Shown here: piece after piece, positions 19,490 through 31,400 of the stretch
Layout: each line of letters begins with the position of its first letter
How positions within the stretch are numbered: the stretch's first letter is position 1
NCBI GenBank assembly: GCA_027575805.1
Contig: JANBPU010000107.1
Location: 1-54,396, forward strand
Length of the DNA: 54,396 nucleotides
Source: Mycoemilia scoparia
Taxonomy: Eukaryota > Kickxellomycota > Kickxellomycetes > Kickxellales > Kickxellaceae
Direction: 5' to 3'
Notes under the pieces: model-generated
What the model was told of the DNA's origin: nothing
What the model saw: the letters and a program-made list of their open reading frames with translations, nothing else
Database searches by the model: none
Translations under genes and position numbers: made by a program

Positions 19490-20656
19490 TTAAATGTTAA
19501 TGATACTAGGTGATGAATAATTTACGTTTTTGCTCCCCACTATTCCATTGATATAAATCTTGTCCTTTTTGACATTGGCATTGCTATTGCTACTACCACG
19601 ACCTGGTCTTGGTGGAAGTGGTGGTGGTGGTGGTGGTGGTGATAATAACCGCTGCTCTCTGTTTCGTGCAGGAGACACTGTTTTCGAGCGATTAAGTTTC
19701 TTTGGCTTATTTTTGGGTGCTTGTTGAGATATCCTGTGTGGCTGTGTTGAAAATATTGGGATAGAGTAAAGCAATGGCGAGATGTCTGAGGGTGTGGGTG
19801 ATGATATAACAAAGGCAGTAGGAGAGAATATGCCCTGATGCCCTGATGGTTGCGTTGTAGTTGCAGCATTGTTGTTTCTAGGACATGGTGACGACGACGA
19901 TGATGATGAGGATTGTGATGGCGACTGCTCTGGTGTAACCAATGGAGACAGCAATAATACGCTTCTTTCTAAAGGCGAGGTCAATTCGGAGTCATTGAAA
20001 AAGAATCTACTTGGGCTTGGTGTCTGAGGGCTTTCTGGTGAGCCAAAGGCACTATAATACTTGGAAGACTCAGTTGGCAGTGATCTCGCCGAAAGTTCTG
20101 GTGAAAGGTCATATGCTGTTATTTTGGTTGGAGTTGTAGTTTTAGAAACAAACGGACTATGACATGATCGCTGTCTTGGAAGTGCTGCCATTAGACCAGA
20201 GACAATTTGGTCGATGGTTGTTGAGACTTCTCTCTGGTTTCCATTGCTTCTGAATGTCGACAATCTGCTCTTTCTAAGAATCCTTCTGTCATTATTGCTA
20301 TTATCGTTAAGGGATACGGCGTCTTGGTACATGTTTGAAGGGCAAGACATTCTTGATTTCTTCTTTATCCTGAACAGTTTGCTATCACGAATGTTGTTGA
20401 ATCTTGAGGCCCTGTAGTTTGCAGCGTAGTCAACAACCTGATGAATATCTTCGCCAAAATCGTAGTAATAAGGTGATCCTGTGTTGCTAATGATGTTGTT
20501 TGTTGACTGGAGAGGAGACAGTGAATGCTTTCCTCTAGATCTCTGGGAGTTAAACCCGCGGTTTACAATAAATGATGGCACTGTGCGAGAAATCTGCTGG
20601 GTATAAATTGCTAGAGAGGAGCGAATGTTACGGCTAGAAATAGATGTGGAGGACAT
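19490..20656 (-). CDS. Hypothetical Ser/Pro-rich disordered protein
   Basis: 388 residues from an ATG at 20656. It is dominated by Ser-Pro and Thr-Pro sites (PESPQTPSPSRFFF, SPLVTPEQSPSQ), typical of proline-directed kinase substrates. It has basic clusters (IKKKSRMSC, RRILRKSRLS) and a C-terminal polyproline stretch (PPPPPPPLPPRPGRG) able to serve as an SH3, WW or profilin ligand. No folded domain is visible. The composition suggests a cytoskeletal or cell-cycle regulator, but that is inference; the family is unknown. Confidence 0.6.
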   Translation of the reverse strand: MSSTSISSRNIRSSLAIYTQQISRTVPSFIVNRGFNSQRSRGKHSLSPLQSTNNIISNTGSPYYYDFGEDIHQVVDYAANYRASRFNNIRDSKLFRIKKKSRMSCPSNMYQDAVSLNDNSNNDRRILRKSRLSTFRSNGNQREVSTTIDQIVSGLMAALPRQRSCHSPFVSKTTTPTKITAYDLSPELSARSLPTESSKYYSAFGSPESPQTPSPSRFFFNDSELTSPLERSVLLLSPLVTPEQSPSQSSSSSSSSPCPRNNNAATTTQPSGHQGIFSPTAFVISSPTPSDISPLLYSIPIFSTQPHRISQQAPKNKPKKLNRSKTVSPARNREQRLLSPPPPPPPLPPRPGRGSSNSNANVKKDKIYINGIVGSKNVNYSSPSIINI

Positions 20657-22118
20657 TTTATATACGGGTTCTTGAAGCAGTGTATGGATAAAGGCCGGCT
20701 TTAAATACTACGGAAAGGCAAACCAAGATGCGGCGTAATAATATTGTACTGTTGAGTGAACTAGTGCGTGTGTGCAGCCTTCTATAGGGTCAGGAGGCAA
20801 AGAGACTTGGCAGCGTCAAAGTGTAATAAAAGCCAAAAATTGTACCTTCTGGCTTTCAGTTTGTCCAATTTGGGCAATATAAAGAGAGGATAGGGGGATA
20901 TCTGAAAATAATGGTTTAAAAAATAAATATTAAGGCAAGATTGAAAGTCGCCACAAGGTAACTTTTATAACACTTATAACTTTTTGACACTAAGGTGACA
21001 TCTTCAAGAATATCGCCAGTCAAATTATGCCCGCTTTACCTTAAAGGTCATATAAAAACAATTCACTCGATGTCAAAGGAGTTGTCATCGAAAAATCATG
21101 TGTGGTTATACTCACTTGCAACTGTAATTCAAAAGCGAGGAAATTTTCGCATCAAGGATATTTATATACTCATACATGGATTTTATCTTACCATCTCTTT
21201 TAATACACCACACATGGAAATTTTGTCCCTTTTATCATTTACTGAGCTTCTTTCATCCGATATGGAAAAGCAGGACGACTTTTAAGCGTAGCTTCTCTGT
21301 GTGTACATGGCTTTGTAGACAACAAATATATTACAAATGGGCTTGCGTATTCTTATGATTCCCTTTGTAGCAAAGAAACATGCTTTAGATTTATACTGGG
21401 AATTTCTTTTTTTAATTTGCTTATGACATTGATTTGGACTATTTGATCCTTTTAGATAGTTATGCGTGTTCATTTTCAACGCCAAGGTTTCACTATTACA
21501 TTTTAAATACCAATTTCATAATGTCTTTGTTAGCATTATTGTTACTAGAAGCAAACGAGTTTTGTGACTTAATTCATATAACAACAGTCCTTTAAATATT
21601 TTATTGTCAACGGCAAGATGATTAGAATTTGGTAACTCAATAAATTATAAGTAGTCATGATATACCACCTTTAAACTTAATGGGCGACATAGTTGACTTT
21701 ATTTGGTAAATCTCTAGTGAGTAGATTGGAAACAAAAATCTTTAAAACAACTTTTCAAATAGGAAAGTGTATACAAAACATGTAATTCATGAATATATTC
21801 TGGTCAAAGCGACATCGGATAAGCGAAGTAGGAGGGGGGAGGCACCTAATGCTAGTTCCAATGTTTTTCTTTTTTAATGCACTTTATAAACTGTATCAGT
21901 CAAAATAGCCACACATTTTACTGTCTGATACAAAGTTAACTCTGAGCTCGAGCTACTTTATTATTTACTGGATTTAGGTCTAAAGTGTAATTATTGGTGG
22001 CATCTTGTAGTACATTTATAAATCTTGGATTCAGCAAATTTGGAGAAAGATTTATAGATCTTTGAACAAGTTTCTAAAAATAACTCAGGCCTATCTTTAT
22101 ACGTTTTCTTTGCCACCA

Positions 22119-22218
22119 GGGTAATAATTTTTGAAGGGTGAAAGTTTACTAGTAAAACTGGACATCCACCCAGCTGTGATTACGCCTATAAATATTCACC
22201 CTTCAAAAATTATTGCCC
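22119..22218 (-). mobile_element. MITE-like element, family 1, copy D (best preserved termini)
   Basis: Exactly 100 bp with 24-base terminal inverted repeats that differ at one position. The left end begins GGGTAATAATTTTTGAAGGG; the right end is the complement of GGGCAATAATTTTTGAAGGG. Read in reverse, its interior (TATAGGCGTAATCACAGCTG, GGATGTCCAGTTTTACTAG) matches copies B and F, so it is inserted in the opposite orientation. It has no coding capacity. Confidence 0.9.
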
Positions 22219-22748
22219 ATATTGTGTTTTGCAACTATGGTTAACTTGCTCAGCCCAACATCTGTCTGAAAATTTCTAGATCAGAGTTTGTGGAGTTTGT
22301 TAATCCTCACAATCATTCCAGGAGAAGGTTAGAAAGGCAAGCTGGACTATGTTTGCGCCACAATCACCTGCATTGCTTTTACTATAGATGTGTGGCGTGC
22401 ATAAATTTCGATTGTATAGCTTTCCTAAAGTTCAATTTTATTGGCGGTAGATAAAGTAGCCTACATATACCAAAGAAGCGTGGCGTACTCTTATCATCTG
22501 TAAGACAATGATTTGGGTATGCATTTCTTACATTTAGAATGGGGTTTCTTTTGCTGTCAGCTTGATCTATATTTACAAATTGAGGGACCGAGGCTTCATG
22601 TAGAGAAAACAGTGCTTTTGGCTACAGAAAGAAACAATGAAATTTGCCACATTTGGAATATATGCGTCCTCAGATATAGTCATATGTAGGAGCAATGAAG
22701 TTCATGTAGTACATAAAGGCTTGACGGAACTTTCCAGTTTGTATACAT

Positions 22749-22871
22749 ATAGGTGATTATTTTGGAGGGCCAAATGCAGACTTTAGATGACAATAATAAT
22801 GTAGGCAGGCCAATATGCATGATGAAGCTGGTATACCAGTAAAATTTAGCCCTTCAAAAATAATGATCCAT
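22749..22871. mobile_element. MITE-like element, family 1, divergent copy E
   Basis: Related termini (GGTGATTATTTTGGAGGGC and GCCCTTCAAAAATAATGATC) form an imperfect inverted repeat. The interior is mostly unlike the other copies, so it may be an old or subfamily member. The edges are approximate; ATAT flanks both sides. Confidence 0.6.
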
Positions 22872-23128
22872 ATGTGTGTATGTTGCTATTCAAGGACCTT
22901 AGAAACAATGGATCCCGCCGAATGGGGAACGCCAAACAAAAATTGATGTCCCACTTGGACAAGAGACCCGATTATATGTAATTGCCTGAATCTTGCAAAA
23001 CAAAAATATCAAAAGACTTGTTACTATACTCAATGATAAAAGAAGGGCAAGGGCCACACATTTGAGCTCATAATGCTACATAATTTATTTTCTATTTTCC
23101 ATCCTCTATAACCACTTGCATCTAAAAA

Positions 23129-24286
23129 ATGGCTACTGCTACTACGACAGCAACTCAAGGGGTGTCTAAATTAAGTGGGAATGTCAATCCAACCATAGAA
23201 TCGTGGATTCTGGAGTATGCTCCACAAAACAATGATCCAGAGCTTAATGTAGTCTACAACTTCAGGCTTGGAGATGCGGTTGTTCCGTACCTACTTTTCA
23301 ACAGCCTATCCATATTCTTTTCGGTTGTAATTATATCCGTTGTCATAACAATGTCATTTGTTAATAGAGAAGTCGCTTTGCGTCCCTCGTTTCGTCTATC
23401 AGGTTCAATTGCTGGAGCCCATATTATAATTTCCAGTCTGGATATCGTTCAAACACTTAATCGATACATGCAATCGCTGACAGAACTTCAAATCCGTGCC
23501 ATACTGTGGATGTCCAGGTCGGCCGACCTTTCATTTCATTTCCTATCCGTCTGCATAGTCTTGCAGCTCCTCCTGTCGGTCCTTATCAACAAGCCACGTA
23601 TTGCCAATCGTATAAATCCCTACTACGAGGTTGTCAGTATACTAGTGCCTCTAATTTTAAATTGCCTCACCATGTTTTTGTATAACGTAGCATGGATCAG
23701 AGCCTGGCAAAATATTAACACCTTCGCGTATACCGCGGAAGGATATAATGGCTTTATATATCCCACCTATCGTGCTTGGAAAATAGCCAGTTGGGTATTT
23801 ATGGTTGTGGTTTGTACATGGGCTATTCTCAGGTTGTTTCCACTTTGGAGACAGTTTCGAAGTACTCTTCAAGGAAGCCACAACAAGGAAGAAATATTTC
23901 CAGATCCAGATGTTACGAAAATCGAGATCTCGAGATTGACAAATGCTGAAGAATCGCTGCTGCCGTATAGCAGTCCTGGCAGTAATGCTAATGATATTGG
24001 CAACAATGTATCCATATTAAGTATCGATAGACGAGCTACTTGCCGCAAAACAAGAAATACTATTCTACGTCTTATGCTGTACCCTCTCAATCCCATAGTG
24101 TGCTCAACGCTTAACTTGGTGGTCACAATTACCCAAAGTAATCCTGAGCTCTATATTTCTCGTTACCTCCTATCTTCCTTTATGGGTACATTTACATTCA
24201 TTGCCTTTCTTCTTAACCCTGGAACCGAAGAGTTTTGGAATTGGTTGGTTAGTAGAAAATGTATTAGATCATTTATTAAAAAGTGA
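23129..24286 (+). CDS. Seven-transmembrane receptor-like protein
   Basis: 385 residues with seven well-spaced hydrophobic segments at about 54-77, 90-110, 131-153, 168-190, 217-240, 308-332 and 343-366. The N-terminus (about 50 residues) has no signal peptide. The long loop between segments 5 and 6 (about 241-303) is hydrophilic and charged, as in the third intracellular loop of G-protein-coupled receptors. Segment 6 carries a proline (LYPLNPIV) and segment 7 ends in LLNPGTEEFW, a position where many GPCRs have a conserved Asn-Pro. The C-tail is short and basic. These are GPCR-like hallmarks, but I cannot place it in a class (cAMP-receptor/Git3-like is possible). The ligand is unknown. Confidence 0.7.
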   Translation: MATATTTATQGVSKLSGNVNPTIESWILEYAPQNNDPELNVVYNFRLGDAVVPYLLFNSLSIFFSVVIISVVITMSFVNREVALRPSFRLSGSIAGAHIIISSLDIVQTLNRYMQSLTELQIRAILWMSRSADLSFHFLSVCIVLQLLLSVLINKPRIANRINPYYEVVSILVPLILNCLTMFLYNVAWIRAWQNINTFAYTAEGYNGFIYPTYRAWKIASWVFMVVVCTWAILRLFPLWRQFRSTLQGSHNKEEIFPDPDVTKIEISRLTNAEESLLPYSSPGSNANDIGNNVSILSIDRRATCRKTRNTILRLMLYPLNPIVCSTLNLVVTITQSNPELYISRYLLSSFMGTFTFIAFLLNPGTEEFWNWLVSRKCIRSFIKK

Positions 24287-24675
24287 GTCTAGTCTGCGTA
24301 TATTTCACAGAACACGTCCTCACTTTATTACTATCATCTCCTTTGTCCTCCCTTCCTTGTTATGTTTGTTAATGTTTGTTTGTTTGTTTATATATAAATA
24401 TATATTAGAATTACTATTTTATTATTCCACAATGTCATGTCTAACACGTCAATTACATTTGTCAAAACAAAAATATTTTGGAATAAATGTTCCAATAATT
24501 GGCATAAAGAATGGAATCACGTGATATGCCCATACTTTTTGAATGATACAAGGTCCTTGATTCATTCTTTGAATTGTTTTGTAAAATGGCCCAGTCTCCA
24601 TAATTATCTGGCCTGAGCCAGCCCACTTCCTAAATATTGTATTTTTTCTCCTTATACTTTCATTAGAAGGCTGGT
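24287..24675. other. Short intergenic region, nothing recognised
   Basis: AT-rich spacer between the seven-TM gene and the PIG-Y gene, both on the plus strand. No feature was recognised. Confidence 0.6.
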
Positions 24676-26241
24676 ATGGTTTGGCCCAAAGCGCTAGATC
24701 GTCGTAGCTCGACAGCGGCCACTGCATTGGATTATAATGCCATTGGACCACCCTCACCACAACAGCAACAGCAACAAAGTCGACAGCATCACGTACAGAC
24801 TTCACCTAGCATGGATGGCCAGACAAGCAGCAATACGTTTAGCCAACACCAACCACAGAATATGGCAAGTAGGGGAAGGACAAAGCGAAGACTGACTAGC
24901 GGGTTGGGACAAATAACAAGGCGCTTGATAGGAACAGAGAAGCAAGAAGACCAAAAGCTAGCTGATTCTGGCTTGGCTGACCATGTGTCATCTTCATCAG
25001 TGTTGACAAGAGTTAACGAAGGCAAAGAGGATGGGCCAGTAGAATGTGGTGCCATGATGCAACCGCGGAGGGGCTACATGAAGCATCAAAAGCAGAAGGG
25101 CAGCTTGGCTTCACTATTCAGTATACAGCTACCCTTTGTATCATCCAATAATAGCAGTGAAAAGGATGGGCAAAAAGGCAAAGACAGTGGCAGATATTCA
25201 GCAGCTGGAGTTCGGCATCGACAGAGCCTAAGTCAGAGCCAGATGTATGAAAAAAAGGAAGGCCAACTCAAAAGAGATGAGTTGTTTCCCCATGAAGAAT
25301 ACAAAGAAAGTGAGCATAGCAGTGACAAGGATTCATACGATGATTCCGAAGATAGCTTGGAAAATGACGAGGGTGATGAGGACGACATAATATCAGAGAC
25401 CCTGATAAGTTCGTTGCCATCTCCCTCTTTGGGCCCAAACTTTTTAAGGCCACCATCATGGATCAAGTACCATCCATTTTCCAAACATGCTCGAGCCAAC
25501 TCACAAAAGCAGCAACAGCAACAGAATAATGTATCGCCAAAAATGAATTCAACAAAGGGCAAAGAATATATACCAAAAAAAGTCATAACATCGCCCTTAC
25601 AAAACAAGCAGTCTTCGCCTAAAACCAAGCCAAATCAAAATGGAATAATTGATCATAGGCAACAGCAACAATCGCGAAACAAATTTCCATCTCCATCACA
25701 AATATATCCTTTTTCACAAAAGTCTTCGTCAGGCTACTACCAGCATCAAACTCCGCCACTCCATCCTTTCCATTATCATGACCCCAAGTCCATTCTAAAA
25801 CGTAACATGTCAGCCCCAAATAACCTATCCCTCTTACAGGCCCGCTTACATCTCCCTCTTTCTCAACCCCAATTCTATGCCGCTCCCAACTATGTTATCC
25901 ATAAATCCATCCTGCATCCAAACAAACCAGCTCCAGATCAAAATACCGATGCTTTCGCCACGGGCACTATGTCTCCATACTCATACTCTCCCTCAGCCAG
26001 CGGTATTGTCGACGTAACACCTCTATACGGATACGCTCTGTTATGCACATCCATGCTTGCATTTGTCATTTGTACTTATACGCTATGTATAAGCAAGTTT
26101 TTGCCATTTACTGGCATTAGGTGGATCGATGCAATCAAGGCTGACTATTATTATTGTTTGCTTGTGCCTATTACTGCTGTAGCTTCATTGCATTGGGTAT
26201 TTTGGAATTGGCTGGGAATGAAGTTTTTCAGGCATAATTGA
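24676..26241 (+). CDS. Long disordered protein ending in a PIG-Y domain (GPI-GnT complex)
   Basis: 521 residues from ATG. Residues 1-450 are disordered: Gln, Ser and Pro rich with basic and acidic blocks. The last 71 residues (451-521) hold two membrane segments, YGYALLCTSMLAFVICTYTL and CLLVPITAVASLHWVFWNWL. They end in GMKFFRHN, matching the GIKLFRHN end of PIG-Y. PIG-Y (yeast Eri1 is the functional counterpart) is a small regulatory subunit of the ER enzyme that adds GlcNAc to phosphatidylinositol, the first step of GPI-anchor synthesis. Mammalian PIG-Y is only about 71 residues, so here the whole domain sits at the C-terminus of a long tail likely facing the cytosol. The C-terminal assignment is strong; the role of the extension is unknown. 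Confidence 0.85.
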   Translation: MVWPKALDRRSSTAATALDYNAIGPPSPQQQQQQSRQHHVQTSPSMDGQTSSNTFSQHQPQNMASRGRTKRRLTSGLGQITRRLIGTEKQEDQKLADSGLADHVSSSSVLTRVNEGKEDGPVECGAMMQPRRGYMKHQKQKGSLASLFSIQLPFVSSNNSSEKDGQKGKDSGRYSAAGVRHRQSLSQSQMYEKKEGQLKRDELFPHEEYKESEHSSDKDSYDDSEDSLENDEGDEDDIISETLISSLPSPSLGPNFLRPPSWIKYHPFSKHARANSQKQQQQQNNVSPKMNSTKGKEYIPKKVITSPLQNKQSSPKTKPNQNGIIDHRQQQQSRNKFPSPSQIYPFSQKSSSGYYQHQTPPLHPFHYHDPKSILKRNMSAPNNLSLLQARLHLPLSQPQFYAAPNYVIHKSILHPNKPAPDQNTDAFATGTMSPYSYSPSASGIVDVTPLYGYALLCTSMLAFVICTYTLCISKFLPFTGIRWIDAIKADYYYCLLVPITAVASLHWVFWNWLGMKFFRHN

Positions 26242-27062
26242 TCACACCTCTTCTCTTTCTTTTTTAACCATATTGCTTTTTGTTAATGTTCATAATGTTA
26301 TCGCAAATAATAGCTTAGAATAATCATATTTGGCAAAGTTGCTTGTGATCATCCGTAAAAAATATAGCTATACCTGAGTGCCTGTGCTCTGTCTCCATAA
26401 CAAACTCCATAGGTTGTTTATTATTAGTGGGGTATGTCAGTAGCATATCTTGGCATAGTACTGTTTGAAATTATATATGCCTAGCTATATTACACTACTA
26501 TTCATTAATAAAATTATCACGCATATGGTGAGATTTCAGTTGGAATCAAATGTGTAGTAGGCAAAAATGAGTCTTCAGATCTTGACCCAATCATCAGATA
26601 TTTATATGTAATTCATAGAGACACATTTGTGTCTAAGGCTGTATTAAATTTGACCACTATGCGAATTTTAATTAATTATTTCAATAGTATTTTCTAACAA
26701 GTATACTTTATGGAGTTTAGGTGAGCACTGGAATGACCTAGTAATCTGATCTGATTTATTTTTAATTAGCCAGTAATAGCTTGTTCTTGTGGTTTACAAA
26801 GCTTTGTTGTTTACAGAGGCAAGGTGATTTCTTTGAAGCTAATGTGATGAGGGTGGTTTGTAAAGAGCAATAAGACTTAGCAGCCACCAAATAACGTCAT
26901 AGCACAACAACAACCTCAAGTCAACCTTGTTTTTTAATCATCTATCTTATATACATACTCTTATTATTGCTACCATCACAACTACCACTATTTGTAATCT
27001 CATCCCCACCAAGCATACATTTTATTTGTTTTTTGCATTTAGCATTTGTGATTCACCAAACT
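26242..27062. other. Intergenic with one family-2 inverted-repeat element
   Basis: AT-rich spacer between the PIG-Y gene and the V-ATPase gene. It carries the family-2 element at 26559-26633. Otherwise nothing was recognised. Confidence 0.6.
26559..26633 (+). mobile_element. MITE-like element, family 2, copy a
   Basis: Left GGCAAAAATGAGTCTTCAG, interior CCCAATCATCAG...ATATGTAATTC, right ACACATTTGTGTC. TA on both flanks would fit a TA target-site duplication. It aligns along its length with copies b and c (c reversed). The right terminus has decayed. Confidence 0.65.
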
Positions 27063-27731
27063 ATGTCAAAGACTTTATTCAAAGACCGTAACTTGATGGG
27101 ACTAATTGGCGATGAGGTATTGTATTCTTTATTATATATTAGTCTGTAACTGGACTTTATTAATTACCAGCATTCATTGTGCTCATGTTTGTTTCAAATG
27201 TTAAATTGAATTTAGGATACTGTTACTGGGCTCTTGCTGACAGGAATGGGAGACATCGATGCCAAACAAAGAGCCAACTTCTTGGTAGTTGATAAAAGTA
27301 AGTTGACTATAGCAGATTATACTGATGCACTCATTAATTGACTATGTCCATGTATAATATAATATGCATTGATATAATATCTGTATTATAGAGACAGAGG
27401 TTGATGATATTAAAGCCAAGTTCACAGAACTCACAAAGTCACGCAATGACATTGGTATCGTTCTTATCAATCAATGGGTACGTTCAAAAAGGTTATAAAG
27501 CTTTAAAAAGGCTGATTTATGTACTGCATTTAAAGAGCTCTGTTTCAAACTAATGAGAATTCGTAAATATGTTGCTGCTTTGTTCGATAGGTTGCCGATC
27601 TCATTCGAAGCGAAGTAGATGCTTACAAGGCTATTTTCCCAACTATTCTTGAAATCCCTTCAAAGGATCACCCATACGATCCAAGCAAAGATTCGGTTAT
27701 CAAGACTATTCAGAAAATGTTTGATGATTAA
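27063..27731 (+). CDS. VMA7: V-type proton ATPase subunit F
   Basis: Four exons: 27063-27116, 27216-27297, 27392-27477 and 27591-27731. All introns are GT-AG, 94-113 nt, and join in phase to give 120 residues, the usual length for this subunit. The sequence carries the family core: LIGDEDTVTGLLLTGMGDID, ANFLVVDKKTEV, DIGIVLINQWVADLIRSEVD and LEIPSKDHPYDPSKDSV. Subunit F sits in the central stalk of the V1 sector. It couples ATP hydrolysis to rotation and so to acidification of vacuole and Golgi lumens. The gene is complete with every core motif intact. Confidence 0.95.
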
Positions 27732-28421
27732 GTTGCTTTGAGTATTTTTATTACCTCTCTTGTCGTTTATACTATACAATATGATTTACCAGCTGTGATT
27801 TAGTTCATTTATTTTAATTTTGCTGCATATCTTGGTTCAGTTGAATTCAAACAAAGTCAAGGCTGTGCACACCTAAACACATATAAAATGGCTATAATTT
27901 CCTTCAAAATTTACAACCATTTGGTTAGCACGTGTGGGGATCATTCTGATTGAAACATTTTAGCATGGTGCCATTGCTCTGGCTATCCACTTTGCTAAAC
28001 TTTGCAAGTCTGGTAACATTGCAGCATGGTTCAACAAAAAGTGGTTCAAATATGTTCTGTACTTGCGCTGCTGCTGCTAGTACTACTGCCAGTAGATCAA
28101 TGCAAGAATGAACTTCCAAGTCCGTGTATTCGAAAAGGGCTAGGAGGTGGGAGCCAATCAGATTGGTTGTGCGGTGCTATCAAATCAACCTCAAGGTTTG
28201 TTGACAGTCTTCTCACCTCACTAGGCTTGGCTTCTAAAACTGTCACCACGGCATTAATCCTGCGTCTTGTATTAAAGTGGTATCATCCAGCCAATGATTC
28301 AGCATCCTCTACCTGCATTCTGAAGACCCACAGCTTCCCTGTATTCCAAAAGCCCACCACTTCATTTTTCTTTTTCCTGCTCAATATATACCTAGACACA
28401 CATATTTTCCCCATTTGCTAA
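27732..28421. other. Intergenic / SEC7 leader
   Basis: About 690 bases before the SEC7 start. The last 100 bases are C/T-rich, as in a fungal leader. An open frame at 28026-28421 ends with TAA directly abutting the SEC7 ATG; it is probably chance translation of this leader. Confidence 0.55.
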
Positions 28422-31400
28422 ATGTCCGAGGTCTTGTCCGCTGTGGGCAATGCTAATGGGCACGAGTCAATAGATTTAGAAAGGAAAAGCCAGGATAGCA
28501 TACAAATGTCCAGCTCCGCTCATTCAAGAAGCTCGTCTGAAGATGAGGATAATGGTGCTAACGGTGCTGATTCCAAGGTTAGCTTTTCTAGCACCGAACA
28601 TAATAAAATAACCACCGCAACCACACAACATTTTCCACCTCCTGCCACAGCAACCAGCAGCTATGAAGACGAAGAAGATAGCTACTATAGCGAAGCAAGT
28701 ATGCAACAGCATTCAGATGATGGTAGTGGCAGGAAGAAACAGTCTTCTGACCATAGTGATCTTGACCAAGAGTCCACACCAAATACTAGTAATCAGCCAG
28801 CACATTCTCAGGGTGCATCAGACATCAATGATCCTGCTGTACAGAGTGATGGAAGTCATAATTCGCTAAATTCGGCTCCGCTTCCGCCCCCGCTAGAGTT
28901 AGAATCGACCGATCAGAATGGTGGTGGTGGTGGTGATAAAAATGAGCAAAAACCAGCCAGCACACACCCGAATACGCCTTTACCTAGCCTTGTTATGGTC
29001 ATCGGGACATTTGAGAAGCTTATGGATACCTGGGATGGTCGCAGAAAATCAATGAAACTGATTCTGACAGAGACTGTTGACACACTCAAGAAAAAGGCCG
29101 ATTCGGCAAACTCAGTTGCAAATAACGAGTTTGGTGATCAAAGTTACCATACGTCCAGTCGATTGACTCGATCCGAAGCCGACACCGTTCTCAAGGCACT
29201 CGAGATGTCGTGCGAGACTCAGTCTCAGGCTTGCATGGTTTTGGCCCTCGATTGTATTGAAAAGATTGTATCGTATCATTATTTGGATCCTCTGGTGGTG
29301 CCCATGCTACAACCACCACAGCCATCAACGGCAAAATCAATAGATACCCCTGAATACACAGAATTCCAGAAGCAGCTAAAGGATGATTATATTTTTGGTC
29401 AGACTTTGGGATCTCGTATAGTCACAATGATCTGCAACTGCTTGAGAAGTAAGAGCACGCCTGAGGCAGTTCAATTACAAATAGTAAAGGCTCTGCTTAC
29501 AACCGTATCAATGTCATCGCTTCCGGTACATTTGGGTACCTTGCAATATGCCGTTCGTACAATGTACAATGTTTACCTGCTGTGTAAGAATCCTGGAACA
29601 CAGACCATTGCTCAAGGCGCATTGGCCCAAATTATCCATTTGGTATTTAGTCGAGTGCCCTTGGGATATACCCAGCTCCAAGAATCCAATGATGCTGAGA
29701 GTGGGATGACATATAATAAAGATACTGTAGATGACGCATCTTCTATGTATAGTCCCCAGCCTCCTGATTCGGCCATAACTAATGCCGAGTTTAAAACCAA
29801 AGAGCATGACAAAGCAGCAGATGGGCTAATGGTCGACAGCAGTCTCAATAACATTTACATTCGTGACGCATTCTTGGTTTTTAGATCGCTGTGCAAAATC
29901 TCGATGAAGAATGGTGAAAAAGAAAATATTGGGGATATGAATTCTATTCCAATGAGAGCCAGGGCTTTGGCACTTCATTTGATTGATATGGTTTTGACTG
30001 GTCATATGGATGTATTCACTACCTCGTTGGTATATCTGCGAATGTCTAGCAGCGGTGGTGGTGGTGGAGGAAGTGGGGAAAACAAGTGTGATCCAAAATC
30101 TACAGAAAATACAAAGTCTGGACCAGTCTCATCACCACAGCAAGGGCAAAATAGTCATTACCTTTCTTCCGTTTCTGAAGAGCTCAAGCAAACCTATCCA
30201 GTTGGGCTTGGTAGTGGACCTAGCAGAAAGGATGATATTGATAATGTTAATGAGGAAGAAGAGATGGCCAGTAACGCTAGGGCAACAATCAAAGCATCAC
30301 AAGCTGCTTCCGAGGCTGTACAAAAGAGCCATGACTCCATAAACATCGGCGAAAATAAGAATGCAGCTTCCACTACCAACTCAACTGATGATATAAAACC
30401 TGCAACATACATTGGAGACTCTGGGAAATCCAACCAAAGCGACTCGGTTGTAGCCGTGCCATTTATAGCTGTCATCAAACAATACCTCTCACTAAGTTTG
30501 AGCCAGAATTTGGTTTCCGGAACCAAGACAATTCTAAGCGCAGCCTTGTCAATTTTTGAAAAGACTGTCCTCTGCTTGCGTCACTATTTCAAGCACGAGT
30601 GTGAACTCATTTTCAAGGAAATTATATTGCCTATGCTTGAAATGAAGTATGCAACCACGCCTATGCAGAGAGACCTACTGATCGCTAGCTTGGCAAAGGT
30701 GTTGTCCGATCCACAGCTGGTCGTTGAATTGTATCTCAACTACGATTGTGATAGCGATGCTTCAGTCAATGTATTTGAAAGGTTGGTTGAGGTACTTGCA
30801 AAAATCAGTGGCTCAATAGTCACCTATTCAGGGTCCAGGAAGAGCTCTTCTTCAACGTATACAAATTCGTATTACAGTGAATACCACGGATTTGTTAGTG
30901 ACTCAGAGGCTTGGAACCACATTCGTAGCAAACAAACCGTATTTTCTACTTCTGCAGATAATACATATTTTGCTCAACAACAGCAACAGCAGCAATTACA
31001 GCGGAAGCTCAGTTTACATCAGCCCGTAGCCAGTACAGAAACAATTCCTCAAGACAGGTTGTCTAAAAGGGAATCAGTATCAACACAAACCCCACAGATA
31101 GACAGACCATCAGTTTCATCTACAAACAATCTGCCCTATATTGGTGGCTTGGATAAGAATCTGACTTTGCAAGCTGCTCAAGCCCAGGCGTCAGGTGCAA
31201 AGATAGATGACTACTTGATTCGCCAACACTGCCTGGATGCTTTGACCGCCTTGTTGCAAAGTATGGTGGTATGGAGTGATCGCCCAACTAATAAGCCTCT
31301 TCACGATACCACAGCAACTGCAGTAGCAGCATCCTCTTTGGGAGCAAATCCTCAAGAATCCAGAGAAATTTCTGTAGAAACATCCAATACCAACAACCGC

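Larger units (their letters stand above)
20657..23128. other. Divergent intergenic region with two MITE-like elements
   Basis: About 2.5 kb, AT-rich, between divergently transcribed genes. It contains family-1 elements at 22119-22218 and about 22749-22871. Scattered short open frames show no recognisable protein features. Confidence 0.6.

Noticed and set aside
28026..28421. 131-residue open frame ending exactly before the SEC7 start, with a signal-like N-terminus
   Set aside because: The C-terminal part is translation of a pyrimidine-rich leader (FFFFFLLN) and nothing resembles a known protein; a long upstream open frame would also be expected to hinder SEC7 translation.
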